Shown here: positions 35,034-46,532 of the stretch, in pieces | Layout: every line of letters begins with the position of its first letter | Numbering within the stretch: position 1 is the first letter of the stretch | Assembly (NCBI RefSeq): GCF_016801865.2 | Contig: NC_068938.1 | Location: 31,874,129 to 31,938,128, forward strand | Origin: Culex pipiens pallens | Lineage: Eukaryota > Arthropoda > Insecta > Diptera > Culicidae | Length of the DNA: 64,000 nucleotides | Direction of reading: 5' to 3' | Notes under the pieces: model-generated | The model's input: the letters and a program-made list of their open reading frames with translations, nothing else | Told to the model about the DNA's origin: nothing | The model's database searches: none | Made by a program: the position numbers and the translations under genes

Positions 35034-36022
35034 CAATTCTCAAAATAGGTACGCGGAAAAAAAATTTGGTGATTTTTTTTCACAGAAACTAAAAATATTT
35101 TTTTTGTATGTAAAACCGAATTTGCAATCGAAAAGTAACCGTTTTCAAAATATGGCCATGCAAAGTTAAATTTTGTCCGAAAAATTCCGTTTTTTTTATT
35201 GTTTAAAATAGTGTCCAATCATTACCAAATTCTTTTTTAATTTCATAAAAATTGCTATAAAATTGTCTAAGAGACATTGAAAATTAAAGTTTTTCAAGTC
35301 TTACCGAAACAACCCTCCAAATTATATTGTAGATATCTCAGCAACTAATGGTCCAATTTTCAATATCAAAAAATGAAACATTCGTGAATTTTTCCGAACT
35401 TTTCGATAACAATATTCAAAAAAAAAAAGTAAATCAAGACTAACATTTCAAAAGGGTGTAATATGGAATGTTTGGCCCTTTTGAAATGTTAGTCTTGGTT
35501 AAAAAAATTAAAAATATTTTTTTCGAAAAGATCGGAAATTTTTACGAATGTTTCATTTTTTAATATTGAAAATTTGGACTTAGAAACTTCAATTTTCATA
35601 TTTCTTTTTCTTTTATCCGCTGTATATGTCAACAACCAGAGGTCCAATATTTTTACTAAATATATAACTGGAATTTTTCGAACAAAATTTAACTTTGAAT
35701 GACTAAATTTTGAAATTGGTGCACCTTATCAAAAAAAAATAAAGTACTTTTATATTGCAAATTCGATTTTACATAAAAAAATTAAGTCAAAAAAATTTAA
35801 GTACAAGATTAATTTTTTTTTACAAAAATCACTATGCAAAAAAAAATTATAATTCGTCTGCCAAATTTTAGTTTATATTTCTGAATGGCTTCAAAGATGC
35901 GGCGTTTTGTCCCCTAAAACAGATAAAAAATAAAAAATACCGATTTGGTAAACTAAATTTTTGTAAACAAATTAATTAAAAAATCACTCAAAAAAGTTCC
36001 GTGTACCTATTCTTTTTAGAAT
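35034..36022. repeat. degenerate long palindrome
   Basis: The centre is near 35463: AAGACTAACATTTCAAAAGG on the left pairs with CCTTTTGAAATGTTAGTCTT on the right. Moving out, GAAACATTCGTGAA pairs with TTACGAATGTTTC, CAAAGTTAAATTTTGTCCGA pairs with TCGAACAAAATTTAACTTTG, and the outermost AATAGGTACGCGG pairs with CCGTGTACCTATT. The arms differ in length (about 420 and 550 bp) through indels. It is probably an aged foldback element. Confidence 0.65.
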
Positions 36023-38037
36023 AGTCCTCATCAATACCCACAACATTGCCGATGACACCAAATCAATAAAAAAAATCATTGAAAAGTTACAGATTTGGAA
36101 TATTTACGTACCATTTTTGTATGAACTGCTGCCAAAATTGTACCCATAGGTGAACCAATGACATAAAATGACTTCTTTGGTGATAGGGAAGGCCCCCTAC
36201 CGTCGAAATCGGCCAATTTCTTAGAGAATTGCCGCATTTCTTAGAAAGTTACCGTACGAAATAATCGAAGTACATATGCTGTTTGAAGGGAATGAAAAAT
36301 CCATTGAAATAAGGAGGGATTTATCCCTTATCCCCGAATCTCACATCTTAATAAAATCACATACACGAAAATGCCGAAAATGCCAATTGAGTTTTTATAA
36401 TTATTTTTTTTAATGTAATACCTCTAATCATTTCTGTGAGAAATCTCACCACACCACTATAGTCACAAATTTTGGTAATAAAAAGACAATGAAAAGAAAG
36501 TATGTAGATTCTTTCAGAGGTGGCAGACTATATCCTTGGCGATGTCGTCACCGTTATGGGGCTCCTGTTGACTAAAAGTTTTTTTTTCCTCCAAGTGCCA
36601 AGCAGTGCAGTAGAGATTACGTTATGGCCATTTATGCTTTAATGGGTTTCTGATAGTGTTGTTCATTCCAGATAAAATTAGCGAGTTTTTTTTTCGTTGA
36701 GTGAATGTTTGATAAATTTGAAACATTTATGAAATTCAAAAATATTGAAAAATAAACCTATTATTTAATTAAATACCAGAAATAAAGATGTATTTAATTT
36801 TCTTAAATGACGGAAAAAATACTAAGCTATTTATAGGAAATTGTCATTCCAACGTCAACCTATCACTTAAATTTATGTTTTTTACAATATACATTTTTCC
36901 TTACCTCACCCAACCATGCGGACTACTTTTTCGTGCAACTGCTAGTTTTTCTCAACGCATTTTAGCATTACTAAGAACGTTTACGGTTACGGTGGTGGAG
37001 GCAGTCACCAACACTGCGTCAGATGTTTAAGCTGTCTCAAAAGTCAGAATCGTTTTTTTCCTCGCCACGCCACACTTAGTACGCAGACCTTAGTTATGAA
37101 TTTACTATGGCACACTAGCATACTTCTAAGCATCGTTCGTGCTTCGGTGAAGAGTATTGCCAGAAGAAATTACTATCATCAGTCTGGTTTTTTCTTGCTG
37201 GTATTAGGGTTTGGGTACTTTTTCAGATATTTTTACTGCAAGGGAATAGTATAAATTTTAGCGAAAGGATACTTCATGAAAGGTGTAACAATTGTTTTAA
37301 GTTATTTTTAGTGTTTAGTTATTATAATTTAATTAGCTGATTTAATGGCCCCAAAAAAAAGTTATTTTTCTGGAACGGAATGCTTGAACAATCCCTTCGT
37401 CCAAAGATTTGCAGATTTTTCGCTCCAAAGGCAAGCAAGACAGCGAAAGAAAAAAAACATCCGCACTCTAACAAAATGCATATTGCGGTAGGAGCGCGAA
37501 ATAAAATAAAACAAAAAATCGCCATTCTTTATGTGCGCCACACGGTCCGAGTGTGTGTGTACACTGCAAAGTTTACAGTTTCATAAGTTCTGTACTTGGT
37601 GTCTAGTATGGAAGGAACCCGAACTCTTAGCAGTACCCCGAATAGACTGTCCGGATGCCCGAGCAATCGGGGATGATCGGAAGGATTAACACTAGCTTCA
37701 TTTCTGTCGTGTTTTTTCAATATTTTTTATGTTATTTGTTGGCATTATTTTTTAAAATCTTGAATATAGTTTTTCGGACTTCTAATTTTTTTTCTAATTT
37801 TTTTTGTGTGAATTTCGCAAATTTCTCACAATTTTTGAGTGTGTATATTTTTGTGATTTAGTTGAAAATTTGTCATATTTCTCGAGCTTCTGTAACCGTT
37901 GGGTTACTTTTGACGTTTAAAAATGTATGTCTGCTTCAAAATTTATGTAAGTTATTTTATTTTTGCTGAAAAAAGTTAATATCCATCGTTTTTTTGTTTG
38001 CGTTCGCTGCAATATTCAAAATGTAAATGTACAATTA
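36023..38037. other. non-coding DNA, no gene seen
   Basis: AT-rich with modest GC-richer patches at about 36900-37200 and 37560-37700. Frames of 60-80 codons have no domains. The patch 37590-37690 looks unique. No repeats with ends were recognised. Confidence 0.5.
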
Positions 38038-38345
38038 TACACACAGAAAAAAAATGATGGTAATATTCATCAGGAAATGGTGACAGATTTTGTGTCAAAA
38101 AAAAAAATGATTAATTTTACCCCAGAAAATGATGAATTTTCATCAGTTTTTGATGAATATTCATCAGGTTCACATTTTTACACATTTTTTATGTAATATT
38201 ACTCAAAAACGTTACTTAATCCACCTTTAGGTGGTTGGTGCCTTGCTCACATTTAGAGCGTAATGCTATCCAAAATAGATACAAAAGGGCGGAAATTTCA
38301 GTGTTCTATCAACTTGATTAATTATTCATACCATCAGATTGGGTA

Positions 38346-38573
38346 CACAGAAAAAAACATGATGGTAATATTCATCAGGAAATGGTGACAGATTTTGTGG
38401 CAAAATAAATGATAAATTTTACCCAAGAAAATGATGAATTTTCATCAGTTTTTGATGAATATTCATCAGGTTCACATTTTTACACATTTTTTATGTAATA
38501 TTACACAAATAAAGAGGTAATATTCAACCTACCAAATTTTCAACATTCCAAAATTCAACTTTTTTTTTCTGTG
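38346..38573. mobile_element. CACAG-TIR MITE, intact 228 bp
   Basis: TA (38344-38345 and 38574-38575) flanks an element that starts CACAGAAAAAAACATGATGG and ends CAACTTTTTTTTTCTGTG. The interior holds TTCATCAGTTTTTGATGAA, a small palindrome, and ATTACACAAATAAAGAGG. It is the best reference copy of this family in the window. It is non-coding. Confidence 0.88.
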
Positions 38574-38900
38574 TAGTCAGATCTTCATAATTCAGGGCAC
38601 TTATGTGCTTAACTTAACTTTTGATAGGGTTGTCAGATCTTCAATCTATTGAACTCGTCGGTCGTAAAGATCTTTTGATTACCTATCCAACGACAGGTCG
38701 CATGATAGATCCGGACAACGTTTTCATCAAAATATCTGAGATCCGGCCTACAAAAAGTGCATAAATAACGCTTAAGTGCTTATAACTTTTGATAGGGTTG
38801 TCAGATCTGCAATCTCTTGAACTCGTTGGAAAGGTCTTTGGAATACCTTTCTAAAAATGTATAACATGACAAGGTTTCTTAGAAAAACCACCCTTTTCAC

Positions 38901-39891
38901 CAGAGTTCCCAAATGAACCGGTTAGGCTAGGTTCACCTATAAACTTGGTTCGGCTTAAACCTCTCTTTGTGGTTCAATCCTGGTTCAGTGAACCATGAAC
39001 CATGGCTTAAGCCAGGCTAACCAGGCTAACCAGGCTAATGAAAACCATAGCAATAATGCTACTGTGTAACAAATATTATTGTGTAACAATGTTACAATGT
39101 AACATTCATTACACCGTAACATTGCTACACCACAACATTCGTTACACCGTAACATTGTTACACCACAACATTCGTTACACCGTAACATTGTTACACCGCA
39201 ACATTCGTTACACCGTAACATTGTTACACCGCAACATTCATTACACCGTAACATTGTAACACCGTAGTATGGTTACACCGTAACATCGTTACACCGCAAA
39301 ATTCGTTACACCGTAGTGTGATTACACCGTAACATTGTTACACCACAACATTCGTGACACCGTAGTTTGGTTACACCGTAACATTGTTGCACCGCAACAT
39401 TCGTTGCATCGTAGCATTCATTACACCGTGACATGCGTTACACCGTAATACTGTTACGGTGTAAGACTATTACGGTGTAACAATGTATGGTGTAACACTG
39501 TTACGGTGTAACACTGTTACGGTGTAACACTGTTAATGAATGTTGTGGTGTAACAATGTTACGGTGTAATCATACTACGATGTAACGAATGTTACGGTGT
39601 AACCATATTACGGTGTAACAATGTTACGGTGTAGATTTAGGGTTAAACAGTGTCACGGTGTAACAAAGCTTGCCGTTTAGCCTAACATTCTTTGATCAGG
39701 TTCAAGCCAGGTTCAAGCCTGGTTCAAGCCAAAGGTTCATTTTGGCTAGCCTCGCCTGGTTTGAACCAAATGAACCATGGCTCACGGCACTCGGTGAGCC
39801 TGAGCCGACGATGCTTGCCGAGGTGTGGTGTGAACCTGAACCAGAAAAATGAACCTAGCCTAGCCGACGGCTTAGGCTCGTGGGAACACTG
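38901..39891. mobile_element. hAT-type foldback element carrying an inverted satellite
   Basis: The ends CAGAGTTCCCAAATGAACC and GGCTCGTGGGAACACTG are inverted. The flanks CTTTTCAC (38893-38900) and CTTTTTAC (39892-39899) are an 8-bp duplication with one change, and the host element's empty site is known. Next to each end lie stacked GGTTCA/TGAACC and AGGCTAACC motifs. The middle (about 39060-39650) is a satellite made of ACACCGTAACATTGTT-type units that switches to the reverse complement, ACGGTGTAACAATGTT, at about 39450. Frames with repeats such as LLRCNECCGVT are translations of this satellite. Confidence 0.88.
39060..39655. repeat. ACACCGTAACATTGTT satellite with orientation switch
   Basis: Units of 16-17 bp (TTACACCGTAACATTG and TTACACCACAACATTCG alternate) run forward from about 39090 to 39450, then appear as reverse complements to about 39655, with the switch at ACACCGTAATACTGTTACGG. 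The whole is therefore a long, imperfect hairpin lying in the centre of the hAT-type foldback. Confidence 0.85.
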
Positions 39892-40283
39892 CTTTTTACA
39901 ATCTTCCGGACTTTTGTTAAAATCGTTTTTTTAGCGTACTGTTTGAAGTACTTAAATAAACTTTATAATTTTCAATAGCAACTTATGGGACCCCAAGACG
40001 GATCGAATGAGACCAAAACGGTCCAAATCGGTTGAGCCAGTGCCGAGATAATCCAGTGCAAATTTTTTTGATCAACATCCCACCACACACACAGACATTT
40101 GCTCAGAATTTGATTCTGAATCGATATGTTTACATGAAGGTGGGTCTAGGAAGTCAAATTAAGAATTTCGTTTTTCGAGTGATTTTATAGCCTTTCCTCA
40201 GTAAGGTGAGGATGGCAAAAAGAGGTAATATTCAACCTACCAAATTTTCAACATTCCAAAATTCAACTTTTTTTTTCTGTGCA

Positions 40284-40365
40284 TGCAGTGCGTAATATTA
40301 GGTGACTTTTCTCACAAAGTGCATGCTTTTGCATGCGATTTTACCATCGTATTTTTTGCTGTGTA
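40284..40365 (-). mobile_element. tRNA-bearing TIR element, truncated end (copy 3)
   Basis: The minus strand reads TACACAGCAAAAAATACGAT, GGTAAAATCGCATGCAAAAG and CATGCAC, the left end of the element at 33164-33536. It is cut off where the split MITE 38040-40281 adjoins, so that MITE probably inserted into it. The other half is not clear on the left side. Confidence 0.65.
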
Positions 40366-42194
40366 TTCTTCCAACATCAAGGGAAAGCTATTTGATGATG
40401 CCGTGGAGATTTTCCCTTATCCTCTTAAAAAATTTGAGTATTTTTCCTTATTAGATGAAAAGTAATAACAATTACAAAAAATAAATAAATTAAAATAAAT
40501 AGTTAAAAAGATTTAATGCAATCGTAGATAGTTGCTCTTTCTTCTTGTTTACTTTTAAGTTAAGTTTTTATTATTTAAATTTCATTTTGACACTTTCCCC
40601 CAATTCGGGCACAGTGGTAATAGAGCTCTCCCTGGGTTTGGTGGTTTGTCTGCGTCAATGTGTGCTAACATTACCGAACGGACGCACGGGATTTTGCTGC
40701 ACTTTTCTATCTTTTTTTACGGGTTTGTGTTTTTTCGCCGGCTGCGTTGTTTTGCTTTTCCCAGTGCTGGTGTATTTTTTATTATTATTTTTTGCCTCAC
40801 TATAACTTAGACGAGACCATGGGTGTGCAATTCTTTCTCCAAACCCCCCACCCCCTTCAACGTCAGGTTGCGTTCTCTGCATTTGCATTCCGAGCTGCAG
40901 TGGAAACTTTCTTTCTCCGGGCCGTTTCATTGCTCGTTTTTTCCATCAATTTTTATTAAATTTAAACAGTTTTTCTTGCTTTGTTTTATTTTGCACACAC
41001 ACAAACACGCGCGCGTTACCGTACTCATATGGGTGCAATTGCAATGCCTTCCTATTGGGAGTTGTGTGTGTGTGATTTGCACTATTTAAAATTTAGACAT
41101 TTTTCTTGGCTTGTTGATTTCTTTATTTGATGTTACTGTTGCTGACAGCAGTTTTTAAATTCAAGAAAAAATCAAGATTTGGTAAAAATCAAATTATTTT
41201 CAGAACAGATTAGTATTTATTAGATATTATTACAACTTAGTTTACTGATTAGCTAATTTGTTAAAGTCCAAGTGAGCAAACTTGTATCAATATTGGAAGA
41301 TTTTTTCGCTGCAGTTCAGTATCCATTAACAACCACAACTATTTTTTTCCCTCCTAACCTTCGCGTGAATCTGTTTCATCTTATTTCGCAAGTCTTGTGC
41401 AGTTGCGAACTGCATCGTTCGCTGCAGTACACATCATTTGTTTATCTATCCTACCTTCCTCTCATTCCTAACTTACCCTTACCCTTATCCTTCCTAACTT
41501 CTGGCTGATTGCTGCGCCAAAACTCTTTGCTCGCTCTCGTTCTTTCTTTTTCTCTCTCTGTTGGATGTGGCACACACTCGCTCGTACACACCTCGCCCTC
41601 CGTATATTTATGCATGCAACTGATGCAAAACTACCATTATTGCACACTTCTTCTTTCCAGCACCGCCGCGGCCTTTACTTCTCCATTCGTCGGACACTTT
41701 TTCGCGAAATGTACTGCGCGCAATCTTTTTTCTCACCTTCCCTGCCCTGCAAAACGGACCTCTGCCTCCACCCTTCTGACTTGCACAAATTTATCTGTAT
41801 TTTTGCAGTAGTTGAAAATGCTGGCTGGTTTGTAGGGACACGCTCAAATTAAAAAAAAAATTATAAAATTTTAGCCTAATGAAAATTTATCAGTGATATT
41901 GCTAAACGATGAAAACCCAATAAAATCCCAAAAAAATGTATAATTAATAGCTCTTGGAGGATTCATCGTAAATAACAGTTAACTTGTTCTAGTGATTTTG
42001 ATTATTTTAGTGATTTTTTTAGTTACATGATAAATGTCTTAAAAAATATGATTTGAAAGGTAAATAAAATAAGTTTTTTGAATACAAAATAGGGTGAAAA
42101 TAAAAACCTCGACATCAGGGATACCTTCTTACTCGACAAGAATAAGTAACTGTGCAAATTTTGAGCCAAATCGATTAAGATTTAAGGGTTGCTA
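40366..42194. other. non-coding DNA with pyrimidine-rich patch
   Basis: Between about 40560 and 41810 the sequence is unique, pyrimidine-rich and moderately GC-rich. Frames of 70-100 codons on the plus strand are Phe/Leu/Ser-rich and without domains, as expected from poly-pyrimidine DNA. The rest is AT-rich. No gene is supported. Confidence 0.5.
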
Positions 42195-42443
42195 TACTGC
42201 CCCTGATCGCATAAATGTCCCATATGCATTTTCATCGATTTCGAGTTATTGATGTAGATTGGTTCAAAATCGTGTGCTCTTTCAAAAGAGCCTATAACAT
42301 CCAGTACTTTGTTCTAGAAATCAGGAGGAAATCCAGTTTTTTTTTGCTAAAACTTAACACGTAGCCTTATGTATGGGACAAACTTCAAATGCATTTTTCT
42401 CAGCTTGCTTGCATATGGGACATTTATGCGAACATGGGAAGTA
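42195..42443. mobile_element. TA-flanked MITE, CGCATAAATGTCCCATATGC ends
   Basis: The left end is CTGCCCCTGATCGCATAAAT then GTCCCATATGCA. The right end is TGCATATGGGACATTTATGC then GAACATGGGAAG, and TA flanks both sides. About 35 bp are inverted. A single related end sits near 22826. It is non-coding. Confidence 0.75.
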
Positions 42444-42826
42444 TAGATCGTTTAAGTTGATGGTTAACTCGGATCGTTTTGCGATCTTGGACAAAGTTGT
42501 TTGTCATAAAATTTTACATGAGAATCTCACACTTGACAATGATTCGACATATTTAACGCCACCTTTTGGTAGAATTTTGAAATTTTCTGCACATTTTTGC
42601 GATTTTTTTTCCATACACTTCAACAAACAGCAATTGCCCATGAAAACATCACGATTCGGAAAAAGTTGTTTGATCATGCCCAAAATGTCAAATTTAGCCC
42701 TTTTCGTCCCGAGCCTTTAAACAGCATTTTAAGTTTTCATACAACCTTTTCAAATGTAAGACTAGTTTTTTAAATCTACAAACTTTTTATCCTTACGCTT
42801 TCTAAAATCGGTTGAAATGGCGCAGA
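42444..42826. other. spacer, no gene seen
   Basis: AT-rich spacer with no recognised feature. Confidence 0.5.
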
Positions 42827-42837
42827 GTTATGTTATT

Positions 42838-43099
42838 GTCTGCCTGTGTGGATCAATCGGACCGCGCACTGGACTCACAATCCAGAGGTCGCCGGTTCGA
42901 ATCCCGAGGCAGACGCAAAAATTCTAAGTGTTATTATAGGTATTCGGTGCCCTCTCCCCGTGCCATACCTTCACACTTAGGAGACCCGGGAGGCGGAGTC
43001 TTGTCGCAAAAAGAACGATACACGCCTGTGGATCCGTTGACGAAACCGCAAGGTTTAAGAGGGCCACATTATAAGGTGTTACGTCGATTCCGTTTTTCC
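42838..43099 (+). mobile_element. tRNA-derived SINE with target duplication
   Basis: An 11-bp duplication GTTATGTTATT flanks it exactly (42827-42837 and 43100-43110). The head is a nearly complete tRNA: acceptor GTCTGCC pairs fully with GGCAGAC, the anticodon arm is CTGGA-CTCACAA-TCCAG (anticodon CAC, Val), and the B box is GGTTCGAATCC. The D arm GTGTGGATCAATCGGACCGC is arginine-like, so the parent tRNA is uncertain. A 190-bp body follows with CCGTGCCATACCTTCACAC and ends TTTTTCC. A relative lies at 53571-53814 (minus). Confidence 0.88.
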
Positions 43100-43110
43100 G
43101 TTATGTTATT

Positions 43111-43545
43111 TTGAACCACTCTAACACGACGTCCATGGACAAACAATAAAAAATACGGGTCGAATTATTCGGCCAAGGAACCCTCAGGCTTGATTAGAAA
43201 ACTTTTCTTTCGAATCGTGTTTTCGTGGGAAATTGCTGTTTAATAAAAAATCATTTCAATCATTTTGGTTCTATTCAATTTTTGTCGTGATTTTTTTTGA
43301 ATTCATAATTTTGGTATTTAACCATACAATAATAAAAAAAAAAGTTGTTTGATATTTATTACATTTTTCATGTAATTCCAACAATTTTTATGTTTTTTCT
43401 CCATTCTATAAAAATATTTTCTATACGAACAAAATATGAAAATTTTATGATTAATTGTGCTACAGTTATGATAATAATTTCAGTTTTTTGTTTCGTATAG
43501 ACTAAGTGATCTGAGCTCTTTTTCCATTTCCTTTTTTCGATGTTT
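43111..43545. other. spacer, no gene seen
   Basis: AT-rich spacer with a 62-codon frame that has no domain. Confidence 0.5.
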
Positions 43546-44254
43546 GCCTTCCTCACCTTACTGAGGGAAAACTATAAAATCACTCGAAAAATGAACTTTT
43601 CAGTTAGACCTCCTAGACCTACCTTCATTTGTACATATCGACTCAGAATCACCAGCTGAGCAAATATCTGTGTGTTTGGCTGTATGTAGACATGTGTACC
43701 GAATCAATGTCACTGGAATATCTCGTCACTGACTGATTTTTTGCCGGTTTTGACAGTATTAGCCTCATTCGATTCGTCTTGGGGTCCCATAAGTCCCTAT
43801 CGTAATTTATAAGATTTAGTAAAGCACATCAAAAGTTATGCTTAAAAAACTGCTGCATATAAATTTCACAATTTGCAAAAAAGGGTGTTTCTGAAAGGTT
43901 CTGAAATGACCTTTCTTGTGGATTAAGAAATTTCAAGATCTGACTTACATATCTAAAATTACAAGCAGTTTAAAAAATGGTCTGAATTTACATAACCTCA
44001 AATGGTCGGGTCTGATCGCATGAAAGAGCCGTGTAGAGGGATGCCATTTTCCTCAAAGGCGGTGTCTGTATAATGTTGACAAAAAGTCTGTAGGTAGTCT
44101 CTTTTTTTACTCATCACTTATTTTTATTTGGACCTCTTAGGTGCTGCGATCACGTTAGGTGAGATCCATAAACCATGTGGACACTTTAGGGGGTTGGAAT
44201 CACTCTATTAATGAGAGGAAGGCACTAACCACCTAAAGGTGGATTAAGTGACGT
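43546..44254 (-). mobile_element. CCACCTTTAGGTGG-type element (copy 3)
   Basis: Read on the minus strand it starts ACGTCACTTAATCCACC and TTTAGGTGGTTAGTGCCTTC and ends GGTGAGGAAGGC. Interior matches include GGGACCCCAAGACGAATCGA near 43785. The internal part is more diverged than copies 1 and 2. It is non-coding. Confidence 0.78.
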
Positions 44255-45697
44255 TTTTATACTATACTTGTACAACAATATTTACTTTTATCTGAATCTT
44301 ACATTATTACTGTTGGCAAGAACAAAAAAAAAACATACTCCTTCAACTAGACGATCAAAACTAAATTATCGATTACTCGTTTTGCGAACTTTTCTTACAG
44401 ATACGAGCGTAAAGTAGCAGCATATTTTGTGAGTGTAATAGTGCATTTGAAATTCCTCTAGAAAATCTGGAAAAACAATCATTCATTTGAAATTTGAACA
44501 TGGAAAGATAAAAATATGTTGAGAACCCTAATTGATAAATCCAGATTTTTTCACCAAACGAAATTTTTGTTCAGTTTGAACTGTAGTTTTAAAGGCAACC
44601 CTTGATAGTGCAAACCAACAAACAGTTCTGGGGTTTTTATTCACGCCTGCATTTTTTTATTATTTATTATTTTTGTTATTGCCTTTCGTATGGAACACGA
44701 TGTGTGAGCCTTTTTTTCGCATATTCGCCTATATTTATTTAAGAATGGCAATAAAAGTGCACTTTTTCTCTCCCTCACTATCTCTCGCTCTCTCTCTCTT
44801 GCTGTAAAGTCCTCTCTGTTTAGTTTAGTTACGGACTAACCTCTCCTCTTGGTGTGCAAATGCATCTGGCAAAGTTTTATTTTGTCTCAACTGGCCCTGA
44901 CTAGGGAAGGTTATCTATATGGTATAGCTACGTTTTCGCCGCTCGGATGAGTTGATTCCAGCGATAAGAAATAAAAACGATGTAAAAATATTATTGCATT
45001 AATTAGTTGTAGCTGGAAGGTAGCCTGTAAAATATCTGATTCGGCGAAGGTCACTGCAGCGACCGTTAACCATGGTCAGTACCAGTTCGCTCCGAGTAAA
45101 TAACTTAATCAATTTACATCGCTGAAAAGGTTTAGCCCTAATTTTAATTTTCGGTCCGGCCGACCTGACCAACCCCCGTCGGCGGCGCTGGCTAGACATG
45201 CCGGTCCTTCCGCTTACTGCGGGTGAAACCTCCGACCTTGTCCCCCCCTCCAATGTAGGGGAAAAAGTTTTCGAGGCACCCTTTGGTCGTTGGTGCAGAA
45301 CCACCCGAGAGTCAGCTGTTTGGAAGGGGTTGGATTCCGAAGGTAAGGGATGGAACTGACCAAACGACGAAACGGAAGAGGTGAGGGTGTTATGATGCGT
45401 CGTTGAGCGATGAGGGATTCGCCGACGTTGGCATCTTTCCCAACCCGGCTCTTTTTTGATACGGGCCGACGGGATTGGACCGAGATGGGTGTGAACATCG
45501 CTTCTTAGCGGGCAATGATAAATCTAAACGATCTGTGACGAAAAGTGATACATAATTAGGTTGTTAGCGAAACATGTCGTGTGATTTGGATGGATGGAAT
45601 ATCTTGAAATTTGTTTGAGTCGTCGTATCGAACAATTTAGCAAATTAAGTTCTTTCCAACTAATTTTTAACATCAAATTGCATTTTATTAAATACAG
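44255..45697. other. non-coding DNA with GC-rich block
   Basis: A GC-rich block lies at 44990-45510. On the minus strand it has two overlapping frames (44999-45304, 101 codons; 45214-45498, 94 codons), one rich in Arg and Lys with SSQRRRRGLVRSAGPKIKIR. This composition resembles the 5' end of a non-LTR retrotransposon, but no reverse transcriptase or endonuclease is present and I cannot name it. A (CT)n run lies near 44765-44800. The rest is AT-rich. Confidence 0.35.
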
Positions 45698-46010
45698 TTC
45701 AGACTCGATTATCCGTAGTAACCGAAAAATATCGCTACAGAAATTGAAACTTTCGATAATCGAGTGACAATTTTTATTTCATTGCCTTATTTTGGGTCTT
45801 TGATTAATAAGACACCATATATTTTTTTCGCAATTTTTAGATTTTCGTTTTTTTTTATTTGGATGAACCTCTTTGTCAAAAGAAGCAATTTTTATTAGTT
45901 TTTGCATACAAGTCTCCATTCAGTTTTGGAGGCTGGTCATACAAAATGGGTGTGTAAATATATGAAATTCTGTATCTTGAGAAGGGAGTTTCTGGTCGAT
46001 TAGGTGTAGG
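45698..46010. repeat. pogo-like terminus and dispersed 'GTCCAAATAAA' repeat (inverted)
   Basis: CAGTTCAGACTCGATTATCC begins near 45698, with CTTTCGATAATCGAGTGAC closing a small inverted pair. From 45845 to 46010, ATTTGGATGAACCTCTTTGT and TTCTGTATCTTGAGAAGGGA are the reverse complement of the repeat at 7840-8060 and 53838-54020. Confidence 0.5.
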
Positions 46011-46511
46011 TTATGATTAGGAACGTCAGAAACACCCCTTTACACCTGTTTAAAAAGTAAGTTGGATCCACGAGAACAAAAACTACGAAAGTCTATACAT
46101 TTTGGCAGGTTGCACAAACGAAACCAAAACAACGTTTTTGCCTAGATATTTAAAAACTTGGGTTTTATAGAAAACCTAGACGTATGGGTATCAAAAGATC
46201 GGAAATTTTATGGACTTTCCGATGCCACACAGGTTGAGTTGTAAATAGTGGACCGGTTCGGATGCCGGCGGATTTTCCGACGACGTAATTCCGGGTTGGT
46301 ACGAAATTCCAACGAAAAATCTATTCTATCGATACAAAGACCTGGGGGAAAGAACGGTGTTATACCCACTCCAAAATGTTTATTTAGCAATTCTATGGTA
46401 ATATATTGACATTTAGTTGAATCAAAAGTTTGCAAAATTAAGTTTAGATAAGTTTTATATAGAATTTCCAGAGTTATATAATCTATTATACTAAGTAGTT
46501 AGTAAACTTTA
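46011..46511. other. spacer, no gene seen
   Basis: Low-GC sequence. A 75-codon minus frame at 46208-46435 has no recognised domain. Confidence 0.45.
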
Positions 46512-46532
46512 TATTCAATCCAAATTATTATT

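Larger units (their letters stand above)
38209..40219 (+). mobile_element. CCACCTTTAGGTGG-type element (copy 2), twice interrupted
   Basis: It begins ACGTTACTTAATCCACC at about 38209 and ends TTTCCTCAGTAAGGTGAGGA then TGGCAAA at 40219. Its sequence is split by a CACAG-TIR MITE (38346-38573) and by an hAT-type foldback element (38901-39891). The pieces otherwise follow the order in copy 1 (11433-12202): GATAGGGTTGTCAGATCTTC, GTTGGAAAGGTCTTTGGAAT, GGGACCCCAAGACGGATCGA. The empty site for the foldback insertion is visible in copy 1 as CACCCTTTTTACAATC. Confidence 0.85.
38040..40281. mobile_element. CACAG-TIR MITE split by a nested insertion
   Basis: The left part (38040-38208) starts CACAGAAAAAAAATGATGG after TA, and the right part (40220-40281) ends CAACATTCCAAAATTCAACT then TTTTTTTTTCTGTG. 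Joined, they match the intact neighbour 38346-38573. Between them lies a CCACCTTTAGGTGG-type element, so this MITE is the older host. Confidence 0.85.

Noticed and set aside
39038..39259. Small cysteine-rich repeat protein from frames such as LLRCNECCGVT
   Set aside because: The frames are translations of the ACACCGTAACATTGTT satellite inside an hAT-type element, on both strands.
42838..42912. Functional tRNA-Val gene
   Set aside because: It is the head of a 262-bp SINE with an 11-bp target duplication, and a relative with a changed anticodon loop lies at 53571-53814.
44999..45498. Start of a non-LTR retrotransposon open frame
   Set aside because: The composition and Arg/Lys-rich frame are suggestive, but no endonuclease, reverse transcriptase, gag zinc-finger or end structure is present.
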